Shown here piece after piece: positions 29,763-37,339 of a stretch of 64,000 nt of DNA (positions are counted from its first letter, which is position 1; each line of letters starts with the position of its first letter). The translations under genes and the position numbers were made by a program. Source of the DNA: Edaphovirga cremea (GTDB lineage Bacteria; Pseudomonadota; Gammaproteobacteria; Enterobacterales; Enterobacteriaceae). The DNA lies in the NCBI RefSeq assembly GCF_003332275.1, contig NZ_QOVA01000009.1, forward strand, positions 62,001 through 126,000, given 5' to 3'. The notes under the pieces are model-generated. The model saw only the letters and a program-made list of their open reading frames with translations. It did not search any database and was not told the DNA's origin.

Positions 29763-30905
29763 ATGACAGATTCAACCTGGTATCCGCTTCTCGATCTGCC
29801 CGCCTATCCGGCGGAGAGATTTGCCCCACTGGCCGACCGGTTGGCCGCGCTACTCAATACCCGCAATGATGTGTTGCTGATTCAGGGTGAAGCCATTATC
29901 GCGCTTGAGTCGGTGGCCGTCAGTCTCTCACGTCCCGGCATGCATATCCTGAATGTGGTCACCAGCCCTTACGGACTCTATTTCAGCCAGTGGTTACGCC
30001 GCGGTGGTGCCACTATCCATGACGTAAAAGCGCACAGCGGTTTCCCGGTCAGCCTGGAAGAATTCAGCCACGCGTTGGATAAACTCGCGCATATCGATGC
30101 CGTCGTGGTGGTACATGGTGAAGCGGCCAGCGGTATCGTCAATCCCCTGGCGGATATTGCCGCCCTGGTCAAACAGCGCGGCGCATTGTTAATCGTTGAC
30201 GCCGTGGCGTCCTTCGGCGGGCATACGCTGGACGTCGACGCATTGGGCATTGATTTGGCCGTGATTGGTCCGCAAAAGGCGCTCGGTGGACCCGCCGGGG
30301 TGTCGGCAATCAGCGTCAGTGAACGTGCCTGGCAGCAACTCAATACGCCGGCCAGTTATGCGCAATCCTGCCTGTCATTGAGCGAGCTGAAACGCCAGTG
30401 GCTCGATCGTGGTCGTCAAAGTCTGCCGGGAATGCCCTCGTCCCTGGATTTCTGGGGATTGGAATCTGCGCTCGATCGTTTGGATAAAGAGGGGCTGGTG
30501 AATATGATTAACCGGCATATCCTGGCGACACGGGCGACCCGCGCGGGTTTGCGGGCCATGGGCGTCGTGCCCTGGGTTCCCGAGGACGATCAGGCGTCAG
30601 CGTTGGTCACGGCCGCGCCCGTTCCGGATGAGGTGAACATCGACGATCTGCTGGATGCCACCGCCCGCCTTGGAGTCACACTGACGCCGGGCGTGGGGGC
30701 CATTTCCCGCCGCCTGATCCGCCTGAACCATACTGGCCCGAACGCAAAATTCAGTACCGTTCTGGCGAATGTCGTTGCCTACGGTGCCGCGCTGATACAA
30801 GCAGGACAGCCTGCGGATATTGCGGCGGCAGCGGCAGCCGTCACGCGCCACTACGCGTCTCTTCCGGAACCGGCGGCCGGGAGTCAAACCGAGCCCACGC
30901 TTTAG
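29763..30905 (+). CDS. Class V PLP-dependent aminotransferase
   Basis: 380-residue fold-type I aminotransferase of the serine-pyruvate/alanine-glyoxylate or 2-aminoethylphosphonate group. The cofactor Asp is in LLIVDAVASFGGH and the PLP Lys is Lys172 in GPQKALGGPAGVS; the C-terminal RLIRLNHTGPNA resembles the substrate-Arg region. AGGAGC precedes the ATG. It is divergent from the molybdoenzyme gene (237-bp gap) and a monocistronic unit upstream of galR, with a long hairpin after it. Substrate not identifiable; no phosphonate or purine-catabolism genes are nearby. Confidence 0.82.
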   Translation: MTDSTWYPLLDLPAYPAERFAPLADRLAALLNTRNDVLLIQGEAIIALESVAVSLSRPGMHILNVVTSPYGLYFSQWLRRGGATIHDVKAHSGFPVSLEEFSHALDKLAHIDAVVVVHGEAASGIVNPLADIAALVKQRGALLIVDAVASFGGHTLDVDALGIDLAVIGPQKALGGPAGVSAISVSERAWQQLNTPASYAQSCLSLSELKRQWLDRGRQSLPGMPSSLDFWGLESALDRLDKEGLVNMINRHILATRATRAGLRAMGVVPWVPEDDQASALVTAAPVPDEVNIDDLLDATARLGVTLTPGVGAISRRLIRLNHTGPNAKFSTVLANVVAYGAALIQAGQPADIAAAAAAVTRHYASLPEPAAGSQTEPTL

Positions 30906-30935
30906 CGTTTTTCCGCGTTACCCCGTCCCATCGAC

Positions 30936-30970
30936 GCGCAAAGGTCTGCTTAATGGGCAGTTCTTTGCGC
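30936..30970 (+). terminator. Compound hairpin after the aminotransferase gene
   Basis: GCGCAAAG (30936-30943) pairs with CTTTGCGC (30963-30970), and inside it CTGC pairs with GCAG across a symmetric 2-nt internal loop. This makes a strong extended hairpin 30 bases after the stop. No U-tract follows; probable transcript end or 3' stabiliser. Confidence 0.5.
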
Positions 30971-31033
30971 TGGTATCATAAAGTTGCGATCTACACCCCT
31001 TGCGCAGCACGGCGATTTCCGCAAAACTGAACA

Positions 31034-31049
31034 ATGTAAGCGATTACCC
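31034..31049 (+). promoter_or_regulatory. GalR-type operator upstream of galR
   Basis: ATGTAAGCGATTACCC matches the Gal operator consensus GTGNAANCGNTTNCAC at all conserved core positions (GNAANCGNTTNC); only outer bases differ. It lies 21 bp before the galR ATG, which fits autoregulation by GalR/GalS. Confidence 0.7.
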
Positions 31050-31069
31050 TGCACTTTTCTGGAAAATCT

Positions 31070-32083
31070 ATGGCCACAATTAAGGATGTAGCGAGACTGG
31101 CGGGCGTCTCTGTTGCAACGGTATCACGCGTTATCAATAACTCCCCGAAAGCTAGTGAAAACTCTCGTGTTTCAGTCATGAGCGCCATGGAACAGCTGCA
31201 ATATCACCCCAATGCAAATGCGCGGGCTCTGGCGCAACAATCCACCGAAACCCTCGGTTTGATTGTGGCAGACGTGTCAGATCCGTTTTTTGGCGCGATG
31301 GTAAAGGCCGTTGAACAAGTGGCTTATAGCACCGGTAATTTCCTGCTGATTGGTAACGGTTACCATGACGTAGAGAAAGAGCGCAAGGCCATTGAACAAT
31401 TGATACGCCACCGTTGCGCGGCACTGGTGGTGCATGCCAAGAAACTGCCCGATGCTGAACTCAGTAACCTGATGGAACAAATGCCGGGCATGGTGCTTAT
31501 CAACCGCATCGTCCCAGGTTTTGAGTCGCGTTGTGTGGCCCTTGACGATCGCCATGGCGCGTGGTTGGCGACCCGTCACCTGATTCAGGCCGGGCATCAG
31601 CGCATTGCTTTTATCTGTTCAAACCATCAGATTTCGGACGCCAATGACCGCCTGCAAGGTTATCTCGACGCATTGAAAGAACACAATATTCCTGTGGATG
31701 ACAAACTGATCGCCTACGGGCAGCCGGACGAAGTGGGCGGCGAGTTGGCAATGACCGATCTGCTCGGCCATGGGAAGAATTTTACCGCCGTTACCTGCTA
31801 TAACGATCCCATGGCGGCAGGTGTGCTCTCCGTTCTGAGCGATAATAGTATCGACGTGCCGCATGAAATGTCATTGATTGGTTTTGATGATGTGCTGATT
31901 TCGCGCTATCTGCGCCCGCGCCTCACCACTATCCGTTACCCGGTCGTGGCGATGGCTACGCAGGCCGCAGAGTTGGCATTGGCGTTGGCCAGCAATCTGC
32001 CTCTCCCGGAAACCACCCATATGTTCAGCCCGACGCTAGTCAGACGCCATTCGGTGGCCTCACCCCAGAATGGGCATGATTAG
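31070..32083 (+). CDS. galR: Galactose operon repressor GalR
   Basis: 337-residue LacI/GalR-family repressor. The N-terminal HTH MATIKDVARLAGVSVATVSR is identical in most positions to E. coli GalR, with NNSPKAS hinge side and a periplasmic-binding-like sugar domain (IGFDDVLISRYLRPRLTTIRYP). By homology it represses gal genes and is released by galactose. An operator-like site sits 21 bp upstream. Its 3' end overlaps the convergent GNAT gene by 4 bases. Neighbouring lysA in E. coli; here separated from it by a roughly 6 kb PTS block. Confidence 0.96.
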   Translation: MATIKDVARLAGVSVATVSRVINNSPKASENSRVSVMSAMEQLQYHPNANARALAQQSTETLGLIVADVSDPFFGAMVKAVEQVAYSTGNFLLIGNGYHDVEKERKAIEQLIRHRCAALVVHAKKLPDAELSNLMEQMPGMVLINRIVPGFESRCVALDDRHGAWLATRHLIQAGHQRIAFICSNHQISDANDRLQGYLDALKEHNIPVDDKLIAYGQPDEVGGELAMTDLLGHGKNFTAVTCYNDPMAAGVLSVLSDNSIDVPHEMSLIGFDDVLISRYLRPRLTTIRYPVVAMATQAAELALALASNLPLPETTHMFSPTLVRRHSVASPQNGHD

Positions 32084-32553
32084 AAATCGTTAAGTGATTG
32101 ATGATATAGGCGAACGGGTTTATCTGGATAGTCGAGGGCGTCACCGATGTACTCCCAACCCTGACGTTCGTAATAACCACTGAATGTCGCATACAGATAG
32201 AGATCGCCAAAACCGACCTGGCGACTGTACTCCAACACAAACTGCTGTAGACGCTGGCCCAAACCGGCGTCGCGGTGGGCTTCGTCTATATACAGTGCGG
32301 CGAGCCAGGGGGTGAGATCCTGTCGGCTAATCAAATCACAGCGCCATAATCCCACCGTGCCGAGTATCTCGCCGTCGCGCAAGGCAACAAATGTCAGGGG
32401 CAGTCCCTGTTTTTTCATGCTGCTTTTGACAATACTGGCAAAAAACTCTCGGCTGTTATGGCTACCGAACGCCTGCCACTGCCAGTCCGTCACCTGCCGT
32501 TCAAACTGCGGATGATCGGCCAGAAATTCGATACGTACCACGCCATGCCCCAC
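32080..32553 (-). CDS. GNAT-family N-acetyltransferase
   Basis: 157-residue single-domain GNAT protein. It contains the beta-strand and acetyl-CoA loop LAALYIDEAHRDAGLGQRLQQFV (Q/R-x-x-G-x-G/A variant DAGLGQRL) and a C-terminal GYYERQGWEYIGDAL typical of the fold. The start (GTG 32553) overlaps the last base of the upstream gntR stop (TAGTG), so it is coupled to that regulator; a second GTG follows 4 codons later. Substrate unknown. May be a passenger of the PTS-regulator operon. Confidence 0.75.
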   Translation of the reverse strand: MGHGVVRIEFLADHPQFERQVTDWQWQAFGSHNSREFFASIVKSSMKKQGLPLTFVALRDGEILGTVGLWRCDLISRQDLTPWLAALYIDEAHRDAGLGQRLQQFVLEYSRQVGFGDLYLYATFSGYYERQGWEYIGDALDYPDKPVRLYHQSLNDF

Positions 32554-33323
32554 TAGACCAATTTTCCCTGAAAGATGGGAACAGATTCAAAGAGATAACC
32601 ATCAAATTCCGGGGCATCGACATCTGACAACTCCATCAGGGTCTTTTTGACATTTTCCAAATGCTGCCACATGGCCTGATAGGAGCCCATCACGTCGCGT
32701 CGGCGCAGGGCAGCAAGGATATTCTGATGATCTGCCAGCCATTTCAGCCGGTAACCGCGCGTGGCGATATGGCTGTGCAACTGTTGCCAGAGTGGGCTGT
32801 TATCCCGCAGCTGCCAGATATTTTTTGTCGTCTCCAGCAGCATCTGATTCTGCGTGGCACCGGCGATCAGCAGGTGGAACAGTTTGTCGTTGTCGCCGCT
32901 GGTATCATTTGCCACGATGGCGCGTTGTTCTTGTTCCAGCGTGCGGCGTAAATTCTCAATATCACTTTTTGTCGCCATGGTGGCAGCAAAGGCCGCAATA
33001 TTGCTCTCCAACAGTTGTCGCGCTTGCAGCACTTCGAAAGGGCCGATTTCATTGCGCAACTCCTCGTCCTGCTCTTCATCTTCCGCCGGAATACGCATCA
33101 CATAGACGCCCGAACCCTGACGGATATCCACCGTCCCTTCCAATTCGAGCATCAGCAACGCTTCGCGGACGATGGTACGGCTGACACCATAACTTTCGGC
33201 AATGTTACGTTCAGGCGGCAAGCGAGATCCCACCGCATAATGGCCTTGCTGTATTTTCTGCCGCAGATCCTGACCAATTTCCTGATACTGCTTTCTTTCT
33301 TGCGGAATGACACCTTTTTCCAC
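32553..33323 (-). CDS. GntR-family (FadR subgroup) regulator, ExuR/UxuR-like
   Basis: 256-residue transcription factor: N-terminal winged helix (GSRLPPERNIAESYGVSRTIVREALLMLELEG, discussed in parts) and a helical FCD effector domain. Segments such as GPFEVLQARQLLESNIAAFAA and MWQHLENVKKTLMELS are very close to E. coli UxuR/ExuR, which bind sugar acids. No hexuronate genes are in this window. It lies directly downstream of the PTS operon, and operator-like sites matching the ExuR/UxuR-type TTGGTATACCAA pattern frame the PTS promoters, so control of that PTS is inferred. Confidence 0.85.
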   Translation of the reverse strand: MEKGVIPQERKQYQEIGQDLRQKIQQGHYAVGSRLPPERNIAESYGVSRTIVREALLMLELEGTVDIRQGSGVYVMRIPAEDEEQDEELRNEIGPFEVLQARQLLESNIAAFAATMATKSDIENLRRTLEQEQRAIVANDTSGDNDKLFHLLIAGATQNQMLLETTKNIWQLRDNSPLWQQLHSHIATRGYRLKWLADHQNILAALRRRDVMGSYQAMWQHLENVKKTLMELSDVDAPEFDGYLFESVPIFQGKLV

Positions 33324-33400
33324 GATTTCACCCTAAAAGCCACAAAGAACTCAATTAAACCGCCCAACAGGCCAGTCGCTACAGGGTCGACTTTTTAAAC

Positions 33401-33416
33401 GGTGAAAAATATCACC
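33401..33416. promoter_or_regulatory. Inverted repeat upstream of gntR-type gene
   Basis: GGTGA-N6-TCACC (33401-33416), flanked by A/T-rich arms, lies 78 bp before the gntR-type start, where a promoter is expected. It could be an operator or a small hairpin; nothing more can be said. Confidence 0.3.
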
Positions 33417-33424
33417 TTTAAAAC

Positions 33425-33451
33425 AGTGGGTTAAATCCCCTTTAACCCACT
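33425..33451. terminator. Terminator of the PTS IIC-bgl-IIB operon
   Basis: An 11-bp perfect stem, AGTGGGTTAAA (33425-33435) with TTTAACCCACT (33441-33451) and a 5-nt loop, lies 29 bases after the IIB stop. On the plus strand five T follow, and on the minus strand GTTTTAAA follows, so it can work both ways. It separates the PTS operon from the gntR-type gene. Confidence 0.8.
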
Positions 33452-33479
33452 TTTTCGCCCTGCGATGCTGGCAAAGGAC

Positions 33480-33797
33480 TTAGTCTATCAAACCCAGGGC
33501 CTGATCGAGTACTTTCGCACCGTTTAGCGTGCCATACGCCATTGTATCAATGACAGCGATGGGGATCTGATAGCTGTCCGTTAATTTTTTGTTCTCGGCC
33601 AGCTTAAAACGCACCTGGGGGCCAAGTAATACCACCACCACGTCATTACCGAATGTCTGCAATTCATCGCGCAGGTTCTGCTCAGGAATGGCATAAATTT
33701 CGTAAAGGAGACCACGGGCAGTCGCTTCTTTTTCCATTTTGGTCACCACCAGTGAGGTGGACATTCCTGCCGAACAGGCTAAAACGATTCTTTTCAT
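33480..33797 (-). CDS. PTS lactose/cellobiose-family IIB component
   Basis: 105-residue EIIB of the chitobiose/cellobiose (Lac) PTS family. MKRIVLACSAGMSTS holds the phosphorylated Cys8 in the C-S-A-G-M-S-T-S loop, and VVLLGPQVRF is the second conserved strand. It passes phosphate from IIA to the sugar taken up by IIC. Start ATG 33797 with AGGA 6 bases upstream; a GTG lies one codon earlier. It begins 12 bases after the 6-phospho-beta-glucosidase stop. Last gene of the operon. Confidence 0.9.
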   Translation of the reverse strand: MKRIVLACSAGMSTSLVVTKMEKEATARGLLYEIYAIPEQNLRDELQTFGNDVVVVLLGPQVRFKLAENKKLTDSYQIPIAVIDTMAYGTLNGAKVLDQALGLID

Positions 33798-33809
33798 CAC
33801 TCTTCCTCA

Positions 33810-35246
33810 CTATTTTTCATCATCATCCAGCGTTAATTCCAGCACGCGTGATTCGCTTAACGCATTGAACCAGTGTGATGATTTTTTCTGCCGCCGATTG
33901 CGGTTATTTTCCAGATCGATCTCAATCAATCCGTAGCGGTTTTTGAACGCATTCATTGGCGAGACATTATCGGTAAATGCCCACAGCATATAGCCGTGAC
34001 AATTGGCACCGTCCTCTTTCGCCTTGAGCGCCCAGTAAAGGTGTTCGGCAATAAACTCAATCCGGTAATTATCCTGAATTTCGCCATGGGTATTTTTAAA
34101 CTGCACTTCGTTTTCAATCCCCATGCCATTCTCGGCAATAAACCAGGGAATATTGCCGTAATCATTTTTAATCCGCATCGCCATGTCATAAATGATCTTC
34201 GGATAGATCTCCCAGCCACGGGATTTATTCATGCGGCGGCCCGGCAATTCAAAATGCTCGTAATAATAGGCCGGGTGAAAAGGGGTCTCTTTATTCCACT
34301 CCCGACTTGGGGCTTTTACCCGATACGGATAATAAAGATTGATCCCCACTTCATCGACCGTGTTCTCACGAATAATCGCCAGTTCGGATTCGCTGCAGTC
34401 AAAATGAATCTGGTGCTTTTCAAGCAAGGCCAGTAATTGTGCCGGATATTCCCCTTTAATCGCCGGGTCGAGAAATACGCGGTTATAGAACAGGTCATAA
34501 ATATCGGCGGCCTTGACGTCATGCGCGGCACTTGAGCGGGCGTAAGTCACTTCAGGATTGAGAATGACCCCCACGCTGCCGCCCTGCTGTGCATAGCCCT
34601 TCTGGCGGAAAAGCTGCACCACTTTCGCCGTGGCCAGATTTTTATGATGATTCCACTGCATCCATTTTGCGGTGTTTTGCTCGAACGGCCAGCGAATCGC
34701 ATCCAGATAGACCCGGGTCTGCACCACAATCGGCTCATTAAAGGTGAACCAACGCGTTACCTTGCCTGCAAAGCGCTCGAATACCTTTTCGGCATACAGT
34801 ACGAACAGCTCAACCACATGTTTGCTGCTCCAGCCGTCGTATTTTTCCAGCAAAACGGCAGGCAGTTCATAGTGTTCCAGGCAGAGCATCGGTTCAATGC
34901 CCTGCCGCTGCATCTCGTCAAGCAGGCTGTCGATGTAAGCCGCATACTCTTCATCAACAGTGCCCCGTTCGTAATCGGTCAGAAAGCGCGACCAGTTAAT
35001 GGAGGTGCGATAGTGGCTCAGGCCACTCTGTTTCATCAGCGCGACATCTTCCTGATAACGATTAATAAAATCCGTCGCCTTCGCCGGGCCATAGCCGTTG
35101 TGCCATACCTGACGGTTATTCTTGTACCAGGCATCAAGATACGAATCTTGCCCCGGTTTTTTCCCGCTCCATCCTTCGGTTTGCCACGCTGACGCGGCGG
35201 CACCAAGAATAAATCCTTCAGGAATGGCGATAGAAACCTTGCTCAT
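33810..35246 (-). CDS. 6-phospho-beta-glucosidase (GH1)
   Basis: 478-residue glycoside hydrolase family 1 enzyme that splits phosphorylated beta-glucosides arriving through the adjacent PTS. The acid/base Glu171 is in WFTFNEP and the nucleophile Glu in WFIAENGMGI; the N-terminal GFILGAAASAWQTEG is the GH1 signature. Length and layout match BglA/AscB/CelF-like cytoplasmic enzymes. I use ATG 35246 (GAGG 6 bases upstream), 8 bases after the IIC stop, rather than a GTG at 35258. The exact sugar (cellobiose, arbutin, salicin or other) is not resolved. Confidence 0.9.
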   Translation of the reverse strand: MSKVSIAIPEGFILGAAASAWQTEGWSGKKPGQDSYLDAWYKNNRQVWHNGYGPAKATDFINRYQEDVALMKQSGLSHYRTSINWSRFLTDYERGTVDEEYAAYIDSLLDEMQRQGIEPMLCLEHYELPAVLLEKYDGWSSKHVVELFVLYAEKVFERFAGKVTRWFTFNEPIVVQTRVYLDAIRWPFEQNTAKWMQWNHHKNLATAKVVQLFRQKGYAQQGGSVGVILNPEVTYARSSAAHDVKAADIYDLFYNRVFLDPAIKGEYPAQLLALLEKHQIHFDCSESELAIIRENTVDEVGINLYYPYRVKAPSREWNKETPFHPAYYYEHFELPGRRMNKSRGWEIYPKIIYDMAMRIKNDYGNIPWFIAENGMGIENEVQFKNTHGEIQDNYRIEFIAEHLYWALKAKEDGANCHGYMLWAFTDNVSPMNAFKNRYGLIEIDLENNRNRRQKKSSHWFNALSESRVLELTLDDDEK

Positions 35247-35254
35247 TACATACC

Positions 35255-36592
35255 TCACGCATTTTGGGCCAGTTCAACTTTGGCGGCTTCATTCTGGGCA
35301 TTTTCAGCCCGGCGGGACGCGACTTTCACAAACGGCAGGTAGATCAGGATAGCCGTCGCAATACAGACTATTTGCGTCACAACCGCCCCCATAGAACCGG
35401 CGGTTGACAGCCAGGCGTTGATGATTGGCGGCGTAGTCCAGGGCACCATCACCACGGCTTTACCGGCAAATCCAAGGCTGGTGGCGAAATAGCCAATCGT
35501 TCCGGTCACCAGCGGCGTAATGATGAAGGGAATCGCCAGAATCGGGTTAAGCATGATCGGCATACCGAATATCACCGGCTCGTTGATGTTGAAAAAGCTT
35601 GGCCCAAGCGACAGTTTACCGATCTCTTTCATCTCTTTGCGGCGGGAAGCAATCATGACCGCAATCAGCAGGCCGATAGTGCAACCGGAACCACCGATGC
35701 TCATGTAGACGTCCCAGAACGGCATGGTGATGATATTCGGGATCTCTTTACCCTGTTCAAACGCGGTCATATTGACGGTGATTGCGCCCAGCAGCAGCGG
35801 TTCACGGATCGGTTTGATCATCTGATTGCCATGGATGCCGATAACCCAGAACAGTTGGGCAACAAACATCAGGATCAGGATACCCGGCAGGCTCTGCACC
35901 ACCGACTCCAGCGGCTGTTGAATGACCCGGTAGACGGCGTCATACAGGTAAATACCCGTAACTTTATGGAAGACGAAACCAAAGGTCGCAATCACGACAA
36001 CGGTAATAATCGCGGGAATCAATGCGGAGAAAGAGGCCGACACATTTGGCGGTACGCTTTCCGGCATTTTAATTCTCAAACCATTCACCTGTTCAAGCCG
36101 GGAATATATCTCTACTGCCAAAATGGCAATAAACATTCCGAGGAACAGACTTTTGGTATCAGAGAATTGTTTCGCCAATACATCTTTCACCACCTGCAGC
36201 TGATCGTTGACCATCAGTTCTATAGTGGTTGGCGTCACGGCAATAAAACATATTACCGCCAGTAATCCCGGAAATAACGTTCGGCTGCCGTTAATCTTGC
36301 CTAATTCAATACCAATCAGAAAAACCGCACCAATAGTCAGGAAACTCAGGGTGGCGTAGTTAATACTGGTCATTATTGGCTTGAGCGTAGCCAGGAAGGA
36401 AAATATTTGAAAACTGGCGAGTCCATTTTTTGGATCCATCACCATATTGGAGATCAGCACGGAAAATGCCCCCACAATAATTACGGGCATCAGCGTAATG
36501 AACGCTGCTTTGATTGCCATAATATATCTGAGGCTATTGAACGTGTTGGCAAAACCGCCCAGAGAGTCTATTAGCCGGTCTTTAAATGACAT
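35255..36592 (-). CDS. PTS lactose/cellobiose-family IIC permease
   Basis: 445-residue inner-membrane EIIC with about ten hydrophobic segments. GPSFFNINEPVIFGMPIMLNP is the N-I-N-E-P sugar-binding loop typical of cellobiose/chitobiose permeases, and VPWTTPPIINAWLSTAGS a second conserved stretch. It translocates and phosphorylates the sugar with IIB. First gene of IIC-bgl-IIB; AGAGGTG lies before the ATG. The operator-like site at 36705-36719 is 113 bp upstream. Divergent from IIA. Confidence 0.92.
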   Translation of the reverse strand: MSFKDRLIDSLGGFANTFNSLRYIMAIKAAFITLMPVIIVGAFSVLISNMVMDPKNGLASFQIFSFLATLKPIMTSINYATLSFLTIGAVFLIGIELGKINGSRTLFPGLLAVICFIAVTPTTIELMVNDQLQVVKDVLAKQFSDTKSLFLGMFIAILAVEIYSRLEQVNGLRIKMPESVPPNVSASFSALIPAIITVVVIATFGFVFHKVTGIYLYDAVYRVIQQPLESVVQSLPGILILMFVAQLFWVIGIHGNQMIKPIREPLLLGAITVNMTAFEQGKEIPNIITMPFWDVYMSIGGSGCTIGLLIAVMIASRRKEMKEIGKLSLGPSFFNINEPVIFGMPIMLNPILAIPFIITPLVTGTIGYFATSLGFAGKAVVMVPWTTPPIINAWLSTAGSMGAVVTQIVCIATAILIYLPFVKVASRRAENAQNEAAKVELAQNA

Positions 36593-36704
36593 GACATCAC
36601 CTCTTGATTTTCGAGTTTTGTGTTTGCTAGGACATTTTTATTTTTTTAAACAGAGTCCGATTCTGAGGAATTCCCATTTTCCCGGCGCGTGAGGCTCGAT
36701 CGCG

Positions 36705-36719
36705 TTTGGTATGCCAAAA
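36705..36719. promoter_or_regulatory. Operator-like site 1 of the divergent PTS promoters
   Basis: TTTGGTATGCCAAAA is nearly palindromic (TTTGG-N4-CCAAA) and is repeated exactly, in reverse orientation, at 36799-36813. It resembles ExuR/UxuR-type GntR sites (TTGGTATACCAA) rather than the CG-centred LacI/GalR type. Likely operator for the IIC-bgl-IIB promoter. Confidence 0.65.
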
Positions 36720-36766
36720 TTAGCGGAAATGAATTATTTTTCTGTGATCGCTCTCTCACAAGAGCG

Positions 36767-36782
36767 TATTGGAATTCCAATA
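36767..36782. promoter_or_regulatory. 16-bp perfect palindrome between the PTS operators
   Basis: TATTGGAATTCCAATA is a perfect palindrome midway in the divergent IIC/IIA promoter region. It could bind the LacI-family regulator encoded next door or be a third site for the GntR-type factor (shared TTGG...CCAA arms). Role not proven. Confidence 0.4.
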
Positions 36783-36798
36783 TGATGAAAAAACCAAG

Positions 36799-36813
36799 TT
36801 TTGGCATACCAAA
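36799..36813. promoter_or_regulatory. Operator-like site 2 of the divergent PTS promoters
   Basis: TTTTGGCATACCAAA is the exact reverse complement of site 1. It ends 11 bp before the IIA ATG and abuts its AAGGA ribosome site, so a bound repressor would block IIA transcription or elongation. The centres of the two sites are 94 bp apart, about nine helical turns, which would allow looping. Confidence 0.65.
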
Positions 36814-36824
36814 AAGGATAGCTG

Positions 36825-37148
36825 ATGATTCTCGATCTCGAACAAACCGTCATGGAACTGCTGATCAATGCCGGGGAAGCCCGTTCACAAGCCATGATGG
36901 CGATTCAGGCCGCGCGCAGGCAGGCATGGCAAGAGGCTGATGAGATGCTGGAAGCCTCTCAGGCCGCGGCTCGCGAGGCGCATAAGGTGCAAACTCAACT
37001 GATTGGCCTGGATGAGGGCGTGGGTAAAATTCCGGTGAATTTGATCATGGTGCACGCTCAGGATCACCTGATGACTGCCATGCTTTGCCGCGACCTGGCC
37101 GAAGAAATCGTTCTTTTACGCCGGGAGATGTTTGGCAATAACGCATAA
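36825..37148 (+). CDS. PTS lactose/cellobiose-family IIA component
   Basis: 107-residue all-helical EIIA (Lac family) that carries phosphate from HPr to IIB. The phospho-His is His77 in IMVHAQDHLMT, with the N-terminal MELLINAGEARSQAM motif. AAGGA is 6 bases before the ATG. It is transcribed away from IIC-bgl-IIB, an unusual split, but the shared operators suggest common control. With IIB and IIC it makes a complete transporter. Confidence 0.92.
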   Translation: MILDLEQTVMELLINAGEARSQAMMAIQAARRQAWQEADEMLEASQAAAREAHKVQTQLIGLDEGVGKIPVNLIMVHAQDHLMTAMLCRDLAEEIVLLRREMFGNNA

Positions 37149-37223
37149 AGCTGCCTGACCAATTTTTCCTGGTGTGAAGTATTTGCCATAACGCTGATTA
37201 ATGAGACAAAAGACTCACCTAGC

Positions 37224-37243
37224 GCGGAACGAATGGTTTCCGC
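37224..37243. promoter_or_regulatory. Inverted repeat before the LacI-family gene
   Basis: GCGGAA (37224-37229) and TTCCGC (37238-37243) form a 20-bp inverted repeat, 96 bp before the LacI-type start. Possible autoregulatory operator; short arms make this weak. Confidence 0.3.
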
Positions 37244-37339
37244 TTTAGGACGATCGCTATGTTAAACTGTGGATCCATTTTACTTCCCCCAATCCGGAGG
37301 AAGTGGCGACGGTCAATGATTCCATGAGGGCAGCGATTG

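Noticed and set aside
36740-36761. CRP-like TGTGA...TCACA in the PTS promoter region
   Set aside because: The half-sites are separated by 8 rather than 6 bases, so it does not fit a CRP dimer; kept only as a possibility.
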